Positions 52,399 to 64,000 of a stretch of DNA of 64,000 nucleotides are shown one piece after another. Origin of the DNA: Sycobia sp. Sy_11 (lineage: Eukaryota > Arthropoda > Insecta > Hymenoptera > Epichrysomallidae); contig JACCIC010000001.1 in NCBI GenBank assembly GCA_018907035.1, positions 2,532,501 through 2,596,500 on the forward strand. The letters are read 5' to 3'. The translations under genes and the position numbers were made by a program. Below the pieces are notes generated by a model. That model saw only the letters and a program-made list of their open reading frames with translations. It was not told the origin of the DNA and ran no database searches. Each line of letters opens with the position of its first letter. Within the stretch, counting starts at the first letter, position 1.

Positions 52399-55300
52399 CC
52401 CTCCTCTGGGAGCGCTGAATGAAGAAGTAAAACCTCATCGTAAGATATTCCTTGCGAAAATAATTTGCACAGTCAGTGTGATTTATCGCGTTGTAGACAT
52501 GTCGGTATAGATGAGGTCAAGAATATACAGAATTGGGTTCGTTCATTTCTAAAAAGGACTGAGTTAAAAATTCTTCATGAGTGAATTTACTATCACCTAC
52601 GATGCGCTGAAAATGTCATTTAAAGGATGCAACATTTGCCTCTCAAAGTCATGCAGAATATATGATCATTCTACTTCAGAATTCAAAATTGTCTCAGCTA
52701 CTCGATGACTTCAAGACGAAGCTGTCGATCGACGAAAGAGTAAAATAATACGTTGAGCTGCGTGAATAATCAACCTCGCAAAACGATGCTTCCACGGTCA
52801 GACAGATAAGGACGATTTTCAGGCTTGTATAAGGATGAGTTTTGTGTGTCGTAATGTCTCATTATTCTTATTGGTTCAACAGAAGTATGAGCTTTGAAAT
52901 TCGCGATCTTTCGCTACCAATGCGAATTCGTTGCCAAATATTAGCTCGCTCGCCTCATCTGGTCAGTTGCTCGCGGTCCCATAGGACAGACCCGATGTCA
53001 GCGTAAGATCGTAAATAAACGAGCAAACAAACAAACAAACCAAAAAAAAGTACAGAGCATTACGAAAAAGCGTTCCCTTTTGATGATGCGGAGTGTTAAG
53101 GGAACTTATAGCGATTGCATAAAATTTTCATTGGTGGAACGCCATCGCGTAGAAGCTCGTAAATTTTCCCGGGCGCGCAGGAGTGCTTCTTAAACGCCGA
53201 GGAGACTATTTAACGACGCTCTTGAGCGCGGATCTTCTTTGAAAGAGCAATATCGACGGCTTGCAAACTGTTCTGCTGGCTTTACCGAACAGCCGCTTTC
53301 TCTTGAATCAGTTTAGGCATTGCTGGTCTCGACTAGTTTGAATGAAATCTTAGCCAAATAATAGATCCGAGTGAAGTATTAGTAAACTGTGGTCCTTATT
53401 TTTTTCAATGTATTATATATCGTTTATTTTGATTCGTTTATATTTTAGGAATGCACATTGTTATCCTTAAAGTTATACAGCGTGTATTCTTCTTTGAGTA
53501 ATAAAACATTCGTAGTTAATCATTGCAATGACTGCCGAACGTCTCGGCAGAGCACGAAATTCTGCTAAATTTTCCTCTCATTTAAAAGATTCAGTACTAA
53601 TGCTCCAGATTTTCTCGTTATAGGAATAAGTTTCCATGATGTCACTTTTTTTATATAATTTTGGAAATAATTTTTACAGATCATGTAATAGTAAATGTTG
53701 CATTAAGCTTGAATAAGTCCCTCTAACCACTGGTAAAATTCTAATCCCCTGGCACGAGCTGTAATTTTCCTCGAGTATTAGTTCTTAGATCAGAAACTCT
53801 AAAAATTACTAGAAATTTTTTAAATTATTTTTGTAGAGTGAAAATTGAGAACTTCATATAGTCCCGTTATATTAGTAGCAATGAAGGCTAATGACAGTAG
53901 AAGATTTTACATAGGGTATGTACGTTGTCGTTGAATAAATAATAATTTCACGTTGATCTTTTTATTCATAATTATATATTTATATATTTATAAATGCATT
54001 TTTCTTTCATCGTATACCGTATTGCTCACCGAACAATGATTGTCAACGCTGTTCGTCTTTTACGAATATATACGCATAAAAATAAAAAGATCGAACGTGA
54101 ATTTTTACAAAATGTCATTCACACTATCTATACGGACATACCTAATTTTCAACACAGTTATAAAAACAACGAGAAACATTTATCGACCCATAGATGATCA
54201 TTGATAAGAGTAGATTCATACTGGAAATTCCCGTTTATCGTGAGAATTGTTGAAGGTTATAATCAACATCTTCATCGACGAAAGCCCCTTTCCCCAATCG
54301 AACTTAAATAAGGAAAACAGGCGCTTTTTTTCCATAAAAGGCTGATTCGCGTGTATCGTATGTACGCATACCTGGCAGGACAGCAGTATCGCCCTGATAA
54401 ATCCGAATATATTAGCGGCCTGTCCCTCGCTTGGCCCCCTCAGGACCAGGATGTATGTGGCACCCAGCAGCGGTATCAGCACCAATAGGGCCTTCGCCGC
54501 CTTCCGGTACTGCTGGGTCTCCGCGTTGTTGGCCGAGCGCAGCTTCGTTATCAGTACCTGCGCGATGAAACGGAGTGAGGGACTGTGAGCTCATGGAAAA
54601 GACGCGGAAGTTCGTTATTGACTAAGCGTGCCCTTTTAAACGTCGAGTGTTATCACGAGGTCGTTGAAATTTTGTACGAACGAGAGAAACTGGTTATTCC
54701 TGTACTGTAAAGCCTTTTATGCTTGAGGAATTATAATCGAGCAATTCGCGATTTGATCTGAGATTGTAATAGTATAATATGATTTAAATATTATTTCAAG
54801 ATCGTTATATTTGGAAAGAATTTATTCAGATGGATCAATGATTCTGCTACTTAAGATACAAATTAAATTCTTTATTGTGGTGAAAAAGAACCAGAAATCT
54901 CTCGCTTTGCAATCCAAACGGTTGAAAAATCAAATAACAAATTTAAAAAGGTTTAAAACCTAAATCAAAAGTGTTTTAGGTTAATGTATTTTCTTTTTTA
55001 TTACATTTAAGCATTAAGGTAAAGTAATTAGTACTCGCACGCCTTTAAAAAGATAATGTCTTTAAATCTTACTTTCATTACGAATATATATTATAACTTA
55101 AGCTCGTATTTACAAACATGTGTTTGAGTAGGCAATATAAATGCGAATGAAAGGGATTTCAACTCGAATACAAATGGGTAAACTCGTCCAAGTATCAACG
55201 TAAAGGTAAAAAAGCGGGGCCTACGATCGGTCATTTAATTTTTAAGTAATTAAATATTGCAAGCATTGGAAAACTAATCGAATGTATCGATTGTGATATT

Positions 55301-58300
55301 ATTATTTATATGCACTTGACTTTTAGTAAGAAATAGTTTCGTTACGCTTCTGATTGGCTTCAAAGATCGTGATGAATGGTACGCTAATTCAGTCAAATAT
55401 ATGCGACTTCATTTATGATTGCCGTATTGCGTATGTCCGCCATGATGATAGTATATCATGATAATTAAAGTAATTTTAATATAACTACTGAAATATAAAT
55501 GTTTCCATTTTCGATCCATTAGTGTTAATCAATCATCTAAGTAAATAATATTTCTCATTATCTTACAATTTATAGCATTCATATCGATGATAATTTTAAT
55601 TTTTTATAACTTTCCGTTTACATTATAGAACAGCTTGGCTCGGGTCCTCACAATGAATTTGGTCTAATATAAAATAATATGCTAGTTTCAATATAATATG
55701 AAAGGACTCTTCGTTTCGTAGTCTTTTACATCTATATTTACTTTATAACATTTTTATAAAACATAGAAGGTTCAAGCTCGATCCGTACGTTTAGCATTGT
55801 AAGAGTTGAATCAATGAAAATTAAAATTATGCCCACGAGTGTTAATTTAATTTTTTTTTTAAATTATACTCAAGGAAACACGATCTTTCTTCTAAATCAT
55901 CAGATAAGCGGAGCTTGGATCAGAAAAATATCATTCATTTAATTTAACTAATAATTTACAACAGACAGAAATAATCCGAAACTAAGCCGAGTGTTTTTGC
56001 GAATACATCGGACGGAAGATGTTAAATTAATATAACGATCTTAACGAATGATTATTTCAAAGCCGGTGGAAGGTCTAAGCTATAAATCGTCGTTTCATCA
56101 TTTTAAAGACGAATGAAGAAAAAAAAAAAGTTTGTTCTCCCGGATTCGTTGAATTGTCAAATGAAAATCATAGTCGATACATTTAAGTTAATACAATTTG
56201 CGTGTGGTAATTATTTACTATCAATGCACTTCTCATTAAAACTGATGGCGTTATCGCAATTGTAAAGCACATTTTTGTAGCTCGTTTAAGAGCCAATAGA
56301 TTCGTCGCGTTCGAAGCATCGCTGTCAATTTAATCAGCCTCGGATCTTGTAACGGACGCAGTATCTGCCCAGTCACGGCAGCCTCGCAGTGCCATTATTA
56401 ATAAAACCCGGACGCCTCGCTCGCGACGGCAATTTGCGCCCCTATTACACGGCCTCGCGCGGCTTCGATCGCGCACAATGAATGCGAGCGCACGCGGGCC
56501 GCAATCGGCCCATTATCGTTAACGGTTCGCTCGGCGAATTTTCCACTCACCCACATTATCATAAATAGGAAGACGACGTTCACGCAGAGTACGCAGATCG
56601 CCGGCACCTGATAGATCCAGTCGAACGTGTGCGAGACCATCCAGGGGCAGTGCTTCGACAGGGCCGCGTCCTGCGGGTCAGAAAATGCCATCCGTCGCCC
56701 TCGTTATTGCCTGCATTGTTGTAGAGCCGGGATGTGGCGGGAGGGGGATGCGGGGGCGAGGGTAGAGAATCATTACGCCACGTGGCCGCGGGGGGGAATC
56801 GTCGCGCCGGCGGTTATTTTTGTGAATTAAGAGACGGATCGATTCTTGCTTGCGCGCGGAGCAGGGCCGGCTTGGGTCTTCTATAGAGCCCTGTGCGGAC
56901 AGTTGATTGCCCCACTCTTAAGACGGAGAAACATTTATCAAACTGTTGGGCATTAAGGTGGCTCTGCTGTCAAGAAGATCGTGTTTAAAAAGGGAGATTT
57001 GTCAAGTCATTATTTTTTGTCATTAAGATATTGCAGATAAATGTGACATAAAAAATCTTAGTAAAGTTAAAGTTTTCGTTTATTTCTTAGTCGGGAATTC
57101 AGGCAATATCTACAAAAAATCTAATTGGGGTTAAAATCAATTGATAATAGATCGCTTTCTATAAATCTATGTTCGAATTAGATATTTCTCCTGGATTTTT
57201 TTAAATATCTAGATAGATTTCCATATCGATTTCCAGACTTCTAGAAATTCATATAGAATTCAATTGATGATAGATGGATTACGGATGGTATCTTGTTACT
57301 TTTAATACGAATTTCGAGCTGTAAATACAGACTGCACTTTTTACTGAACATCAACAACAATGTTTTCTTTATTGTATTTTTAATTGTAATTTAATTTAAT
57401 ATAATCTATTGTATTTTAATTGTAGTTTTTTATTGTAATTTATCTTAATTAATGATAAATTAGTTATATAATCTTAAATTTTCTTTTAAAACTAACTACT
57501 TTATAAATGAATGAAACGCGGTAAATCATTAATAAAAAATCAGTAGTTTATAATTTCTGTAAAAATGTTTTAAAAATACTACTGTTGATACTATTCATTT
57601 CAAGAATATTATATAGATAATGTAAAAATATTGATTTAGAATTAACTAAAATTACTTCAATAAAGTATGAGCTTAATTTATTATTTGAATTTCTCTTTTT
57701 TGAATTTATTTCAAACAAATTATATAATCGAATGGAAAAATAATGTTTTGGATAGAAACAAATAAAGTGTGTAATCTAATATTACTTTATGGATCATTTT
57801 CTATCCTAACCGAATCGAAGAATTGCATTTACTCATGTCAAATCTATCTTAATCGAAAAAAAAAATAAAAAATAAAAATTGTGTAGACTCGTCGCAATTC
57901 GTTTAATCATCTTTGCCACTTATACGTGGTGTAATTTTATCTGCTCTCTGACAAAATGGGCAAATAATCAATAGCAAGAATAATAGCTGCGGGAATTTAC
58001 GGTGAAAATAAACCGAGCACTCGTAAAACTCTGCCCGATAATCAGATTCAGGAAACATGTTAAGAAACGAGCAAGCTCTGAATCTGCAATATATGAATCT
58101 GCAATATATAAGCAAATATGAATTTTTTCCCCCGGCTGGATCGCGTAAATCTCGCGAGCGTAGGATCCAGGGCGACTGCGTCGCCCCACTTGATCGGTTG
58201 AATGCCTCGCGCATCTTCGCCGATCCTGCGAAGCCGGCCCTCGTTGTTTCGGGAAGTAGCGTCGACCATTTCGGGATTGGAGATCATTTGTTTTCTGGCG

Positions 58301-58366
58301 AACGGGGAGAGATTTAAAATGAAAGCATATTCCTGTTTCGATTAATGAAACGTCATGCGGGATAAG

Positions 58367-58423
<57 letters not shown>

Positions 58424-60243
58424 TTAGCGAAGTACGAAAGAGAATATAAATTCACCCCGCTCCGCCTCTCCAAAAATTCGCAAGGAAGTGCTATTTGGGA
58501 AACGTCGTTAATTCATATAGAGTCAAACTACGCGAGCTATTTGATATATTACATTTTCGGAATTTCAATTAAAGTCGTCTTGTAGATTCTGAAATATGCC
58601 ATATATATTTTGAAAGATCATGAAATATGGCTGCAATAAATTAGAACGGAAAATTCAGTGCCAGTCACGTTATCTACCTTCGGTGTATTATAATTCAGGC
58701 TTGATCTTGAGCCAGAATTCTATTATTATTTACAACGTTAAAAAGTTAAACGGCGCATGAGTGAGTAATTAAATGACAATTTAAAAACTTCAACATAAGT
58801 AGCAGGTACAACAGAATTATGTCTATGGCAATTGTTCAACGAGATTTGCATATTTCGAATGAAAAAGAAATAGTTGTCAATAATTATTATTAATCATTAG
58901 AAGATAATTTAGACCAGCGAATATTAAATTACCTGCTCTCCGACATTTTCCTCATCCTTTATGAGCGACCTCGCTATTTCCCAAACGACCATCACGAGAA
59001 ATGGAATACCTGCAACCAGTTATGTTTTGCATTATTTATTTTGTTTTTTTTTCTTTGTTTTTTTTTTTTCATTTTTTCGTCGACCCTCTTAGCGGGTGTA
59101 TTTCTTTTTGTTTGGTTTTTTAGTTTTACATTGAAAGTGTGTATGCGTGCGTGTGTGAAAGAGAACTAATGGTCCCGCAAAATTATTAAAGCGAAGCTTG
59201 AATATTTTAATACATACCCCATCCAACCAAAAGGCACGTCCTGAGCTTGATGTGGTCGCCCGAAAATGTTTTTACGACCAACACGTAGAGATACAACCCT
59301 GTGGAAATTTAAAAATTCAACCGAAACGTTTTAACTGATTGTATATGTATGCAATAATATTTAGACATAATTGCATATTTCGAAATTTACATATAAAGTG
59401 GGTCGATAGAATTGATTACCTTCGACGAACATCCAGAAAAAATTTGTCAATTGGAAATAGTGATAGAGGGTATAGAATACGGCGCACACCGCTATATTAC
59501 TGTCTAATGAAATCTGCAAGTAATAAATCGTAATCGTTACTGGATCTCTAGTGAAAATTAATTTCTAGCAGAACATTGCGACGCTTTGCGAAACTTTTCT
59601 AATTTTTGTCAAGCACCGATAAACGCGTCGAATCGCGATATTTAGCAAAGCCTAGCGATGATTAGAGAAGTCTGATGAAGCATGGAAAATCGTGGCAAGA
59701 ATTGTCAAAAAATGGGAAAAGTCTGAAAAAGTTAGGCGACGTTTCGCAAGAAAATAAAACGACAATTGAGAAAAGTTCTGTATATTATAGAAATGAGCTT
59801 TGAATAGACTTTTCCAGACAATATCCAAAAGTTATCAGACTTCATAAGTCTTTGACTAATGTCGTCAGAATTTGCTAGACTTTGCCAAATGTTGCCATTC
59901 AAAGGATGAGATACTTGTTGATTTGTACGCAGTGTTGAACTAAAATGTGCAAGTCAGCCTTAAATCCGAAAAATGCAAAGTATCATTTGTAAATTTTAAT
60001 AATTTTCACAATACTCTACGTCAAATTTAATCCTACAATGCGAAAGTAAAAATAATAAATAAGAAGTATTTATAGACAATAAGTACTCAATACCTGCGAC
60101 ACAGAGAATAAAATCCATAAGAAGTCAGCTAGTATGTACGTGAACATCAAATTTGTATGTATGATGTTTCGAAGGCATCTTAATTCTCTGAAAAAAAGAC
60201 GTTTTTGATGAATATTTAAAGTTACATACTACTTTTGTCTGTA

Positions 60244-60287
<44 letters not shown>

Positions 60288-61970
60288 TTTTTTTTTAAAT
60301 TTCAGTTATTTTCAATTTAGAGGTATTGGAATTATATTAAGGTGACCCATCGATGATTTTGAGGTAAATAGGATGCTAAATAATAAATATTCCTATTTCT
60401 ATCAAAAAGTCTAAATCAACTGTCATTTATAAAGGATATTTTGTTTTCTTGGCATTTAAAAATAATATCGTTATTAAACCAATAGCTGTTAGATTTAATA
60501 TTTAATTTGAAAGTATTGAAAATGCTTAAGTTTTTATCAGGGATCGTTAAATGTATTTTTATGTTGATTATTGGTGGATCGACCATTTATAATTTTAAAT
60601 AACTCAATTGAACATTTATATAATTTGTACGGCATTCATCATTACAAGATAATAGGCGTATAAGTACAATAGTTACAAACGTATTTTTAGAAATATCATT
60701 GTGTAGAATGATATATTAGATTGTCTTAAAAATATTAAAGTTATCATAAAGTAGAAAAGAATCAAAGAAACTATGGAACTTATTTGATATTGAATGCCAT
60801 GGAGGTGTAACAAAAAATCATAGAAATAAAAAGTTTTCTACGGTAAATGCCCTACGCACAAATGCTCGAATTCGCATGCCCGAGCACTTTACGTCTCATT
60901 TGCTTTTCTCAATTATACCACTGTCGGAAAAAACGATAATAATATGCCACACGATATCATTAATTTTACAGTTAAAACGGAGCTAATACAGTTTATTTGT
61001 CTCGGCGATAGACCCGTGCCGATATGAACGAATTCATAAGCAGTAGCGATTGAGAATAGTGTAGCACGTGTGCAAACCGTAATACAGGTCCAGTACATTC
61101 TCCGTGTTTTGCCGCGACTAATCCCTCTATTATATTATTCAAATTTTACAAGAAAGCCGAAGGAAAAGCTACGTTTCTCATTGCTGAATTAATAAAATCG
61201 ATGTTAAACTTATGCTGAGATATATACAACACCGTACGCAAGGAAAGCAGTGAATTACCTCAATTTTAGAAAGTAAAATCGGACGTTCAGAAGAAACAAG
61301 TAGAGCAGAGTAAGATATAAAGAAAAGTCTAAAAGTATGGACGTGACAGGATAAATTTCGAGAAATGTTTTTTTTTTTTTTAAGGAATAGAGTTTTTAGA
61401 CGAAAGTTTTAGGATTTTTTCTTGGATCTTCGACTATGATATTTTATCTGACCTTGGTAATGATTTGGAAGTTCATGTGAAGGTCAAATTTGAATCTATA
61501 AAGACTGTCACTGACTATCACTGATTTCACAGAGTAAAGGGTAAAGGAAATGAAACGTACATCAATAAAACATTTTCTATTATCGAGTGAATATAATATT
61601 ATTTGATTAAATTACAGACGCATTTGCTAGATTTAAAATGAACTTGTTTGATTTAAAGTAAAAAGTTCTTTTTTAATTAATGAAAATAGTTTTTTTGGTA
61701 CTAAATTAAAAAGATATTTATTTGTATTACATATTACACGTATAGTTTCCGTTTATAATGCGTCAATTAAAGTTCCCATTAAAAAACAATCAACTTGATC
61801 TGAAAATGACTTTAAAATTCGTCGTTGAGGCGAAATTCAAAAATCATAAAATCTTTTTTTCTATAAAGCCTTCTATTCCCAAAATGCATTCTTCCAAAAG
61901 TTATATTCTGCCCCTTTCATATACTTTTCGAGCAAGCCGCCATATATTCGAATAGTGCAAGCGTGAAAGG

Positions 61971-62023
<53 letters not shown>

Positions 62024-62295
62024 GTATATAAGAAGTGAGTACAATGGATATACAATGTATGTATGTATGTATGAAAAAGTAACGCACACAGTAGCAGCTC
62101 ACCTGTAATACAGATATATGACGACGGCGATTACGAGGAAGAAGAGGGAGAAACCGTAGCCGGCGAGGTAGATGTAGGTCGTTATCTCGACACTGTTGTC
62201 GATCTCCGGCGAGGCGAGGAGCAGCTCCGTGCACTGGGAATAGTTCGTGTATCCCTCCCAGATGCCCGTAGGCCCGCACAGCCTGCTCGCGTTCT
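49326..62295 (-). CDS. DH44R: Diuretic hormone 44 (CRF-like) receptor, class B1 GPCR; ten 3' exons, 5' end outside the window
   Basis: Plasma-membrane receptor for the insect CRF-like peptide DH44; in insects it couples mainly through Gs/cAMP in Malpighian tubules and brain. Exons, in transcript order: 62295-62103, 60187-60094, 59513-59420, 59298-59218, 59009-58933, 56670-56551, 54557-54372, 51761-51607, 51354-51189, 49442-49326. All have GT-AG borders and consistent phase, giving about 427 residues plus TGA. The first visible exon carries the end of the hormone-binding domain ([16 protein letters not shown]) and TM1. Later landmarks are [32 protein letters not shown], the TM4 start GWGIPFLV, extracellular-loop-2 [24 protein letters not shown] (intracellular loop 3), [16 protein letters not shown] (TM6), GPSEG and [18 protein letters not shown]. 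The intracellular loop 3/TM6 block is the reason for choosing DH44R over calcitonin-like or PDF receptors. The first exon is entered in phase with one base from an upstream exon, so at least one more coding exon lies past 64000. Confidence 0.92.
50204..50251. repeat. (AT)n microsatellite in a DH44R intron
   Basis: About 23 AT units in the last intron. Confidence 0.95.
51189..51354 (-). other. DH44R: DH44R cytoplasmic-tail exon with poly-Gly run
   Basis: This exon encodes [19 protein letters not shown], then a Gly-rich segment ([10 protein letters not shown] followed by about ten Gly) and [12 protein letters not shown]. The DNA of the run is an imperfect GGA/GGC repeat at about 51237-51290 (plus-strand ctcctcctcc...). 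The frame is kept because both flanking exons match phase. The next and last exon (49442-49326) gives a hydrophilic Ser/Glu-rich tail ending ENGHC. Tail sequence is poorly conserved among class B receptors, so function cannot be read from it. Confidence 0.8.
52348..52394. repeat. (AT)n microsatellite in a DH44R intron
   Basis: About 23 AT units. Confidence 0.95.
58370..58416. repeat. (AT)n microsatellite in a DH44R intron
   Basis: About 22 AT units. Confidence 0.95.
60248..60283. repeat. (AT)n microsatellite in a DH44R intron
   Basis: About 18 AT units. Confidence 0.95.
61975..62020. repeat. (AT)n microsatellite in a DH44R intron
   Basis: About 22 AT units, close to the TM1 exon donor. Confidence 0.95.
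62103..62295 (-). other. DH44R: DH44R exon: end of hormone-binding domain and TM1
   Basis: The exon reads from [11 protein letters not shown] through the two last ectodomain cysteines (RLCG and SQC) and two N-glycosylation sequons (NAS, NYS) to TM1 ([20 protein letters not shown]). It ends within the Arg codon that starts intracellular loop 1 ([10 protein letters not shown]). An (AT)n tract begins only about 80 bases downstream in the intron. Confidence 0.92.
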
Positions 62296-64000
62296 CTGTA
62301 ATAAAGGGATGAGGAAAAATAAGAAGATATTGGAGGGAGATACTCGGTGATTTCGCCGGGCAACTTGTTAGGGCGTTATATATAAACACATTTTCCCAGA
62401 ATACAGTTGAGTTTGTTTTTTTTTTTTTTTTTCGTGGGTACTAAAGTTTTACGTATGAAAGAATTTTATGCATTATCAGCACTGGATTTCTTAAATTTAT
62501 AATATTAACTTAACCTTCTTTCCCCCTGTGATACAGGTAATTTTGCACAAGGTGCGATTTAAGGGAAACAAGACCAAATTTGCCCACGATTTGCTCTCAA
62601 ATCATTAGCAGATTTTTGTTGATTTGATTTATTATAATAGCAAATAAATGCTTGTAAGGAACATTTTTAAATTACTTTTCAATAGTTATGCATATTACGA
62701 CACTATCAATGATTACGGATGCAACAATCCGATTAAAATATTCATCAGGATCATTGCCAAATTTCGTATGATCTAATTGGGTTGTTGTTTGTCAATCGGC
62801 TCGCGTATGGATTGTTATAAACGAAAAAATAGATGAGATTATGGAAATTATGCGCATCCGTCTATTACTACTATAATTCAAATATGTCAAATATGACACG
62901 CCCATCGTTCACGACTGGAAATGCGTCGGCGTGCGATTAGGGAGTTTTATGAGAAATGAATAAAAACTCTATTATTGTAATTAAAGTTCTATGGAAAAAT
63001 GAGGACAAAAAAGCACTTTTTTATTGCGCCGTGTACTCTTATTTCTTTCTTGATTCATATAAATTACTTACAAAATTAGTTTGACTTGAATGATGAAGTT
63101 GAAATGGCCAAATTTATTTATAATCAGGATATTTTCAGAAATGAGCGAGTCCGTCCTTGATTTTTGTAATGAATTTCCATCAAATTATTCAAAATATTAC
63201 TACAAAATATTTCAATGAAACAGGTAAGCGTTACTTTAAATGAAATGTTTTTTATTGACCAACCGCGTCGAATCGCACATCTCCAAATACAAATCCAATA
63301 TTCTCTCTATTTCAGTTAATGTAAATTTAACTGCATCAAAGAGCTCCTGCTTTTTCATCTGTCAAATACTAATTACTTTTTTAGTTTAATTAATGAGCAT
63401 TCAGCGCAATATGGAATCAGTGAAAAATCCTTAAAAAAGAGTGAGTAAACAGAACGTTTCTGTGTGGTTATTACAAATTAATAAACATTATATCTCAATA
63501 CATGAATTACCGGAAAGTAGTCTTAAGTTGTGGATCAAATGATCAGAACTTCGTCAAACTTCCGATTAACTTCGAATAATTTTCTGAAGTGGCTTAATCA
63601 TAATTGTAAAGCGATGTAATTTACAACCATAGCCTGAAAAATATGAGAATATATGCGTGTAAAAAAAAAGTAATGGTTACGATATAATTAACAAATGTAT
63701 GCCCGTTTACTCATCGTTTGTTGATGAATTAGGGCAAATATACCTTTTATTATCGATATTGGAGAAGCTTTGAATTTATCGAGAGTAAGTTCGTAATATT
63801 AAGCCAATCCTTTGAGTTGTCTTGTCCCCGAAACAACCAGGCAAATCCAGGTCAGTTTTGTATATCCATACGGCAGACGAACTCCTATATATATATATAT
63901 GACGGTTAGCCACAGCGTGCGCCTATACGCGACTTCTATATACGCGTATATAATTTGTAAGCTCTCCGACGTCCTCGTCGCCCCCAAGCTTTAACACGAG
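62296..64000 (-). other. DH44R 5' intron (edge of window)
   Basis: I looked on the minus strand for the missing ectodomain cysteine pattern (CWP-type motif) and a signal peptide and saw neither. The upstream exons should lie beyond 64000. Confidence 0.45.

Larger units (their letters stand above)
51762..58932 (-). other. Long DH44R introns
   Basis: Introns 51762-54371, 54558-56550 and 56671-58932 hold no other supported gene. They include (AT)n at 52348-52394 and 58370-58416 and GC-richer patches at 52900-53300, 56400-56560 and 58130-58300. The frames seen in these patches do not match any family I know. Confidence 0.45.
60188..62102 (-). other. DH44R intron between TM1 and TM2 exons
   Basis: AT-rich with (AT)n at 60248-60283 and 61975-62020. 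No coding segment was found. Confidence 0.5.

Noticed and set aside
57968..58420. 150-codon minus-strand frame in a DH44R intron
   Set aside because: It starts within the (AT)n tract, and the rest has no recognised domain and lacks fitting splice phase with the receptor exons.
1..64000. CRISPR arrays, bacterial operons, riboswitches
   Set aside because: Genes are intron-split and eukaryotic; the short repeats seen are microsatellites or transposon pieces, with no spaced direct-repeat array.

Overview
The window looks like nuclear DNA of an insect, most likely a hymenopteran (ant or bee). It is AT-rich, has intron-split genes with GT-AG borders and very many (AT)n and (GA)n microsatellites. 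The three genes I can read are all insect-type. The hymenopteran placement is inferred from base composition, microsatellite load and protein character; no database search was possible.

Three protein-coding genes are supported. (1) Minus strand, 10465-15623: a complete 14-exon Ptpmeg/PTPN4-type protein tyrosine phosphatase (FERM, linker, PDZ, PTP domain). My exon model keeps phase at every junction and gives 900 residues with all catalytic motifs intact; a possible 5' untranslated exon lies near 17.6 kb. (2) Plus strand, 27971-28895: a complete 5-exon RER1, the Golgi-to-ER retrieval receptor, 189 residues. (3) Minus strand, 49326-62295: ten 3' exons of a class B1 GPCR, best read as the CRF-like diuretic hormone 44 receptor. 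It covers the end of the hormone-binding domain, all seven membrane segments and a cytoplasmic tail with a poly-Gly run. The exons for the signal peptide and the start of the ectodomain lie beyond the right edge.

Layout: 1-10.4 kb is AT-rich with no coding gene, but holds a GC-rich TATA-type promoter candidate on the minus strand near 1.85 kb, a tRNA-derived SINE-like piece at 4.3 kb and an 80-bp-arm foldback element at 4.55-4.88 kb. 10.4-17.7 kb is Ptpmeg. 17.7-26.7 kb is intergenic and microsatellite-rich. 27.9-29.2 kb is RER1. About 32.2-43.8 kb is a mobile-element island: a strong 40-bp hairpin, two direct copies of a GC-rich ~600 bp block, two direct copies of an AT-rich ~700 bp block, a decayed THAP9/P-element-like transposase and a decayed mariner. 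43.8-49.3 kb is AT-rich with nothing recognised. 49.3-64 kb is the receptor gene with long introns.

The three genes have unrelated jobs (signalling at membrane-cytoskeleton junctions, ER retention, neuropeptide sensing) and nothing suggests they act together. I found no clearly new multi-gene system. The best leads are the hairpin at 32.3 kb, the duplicated GC-rich block, the oddly permuted repeats around the P-like fossil, and the orphan promoter/first exon at 1.85 kb.
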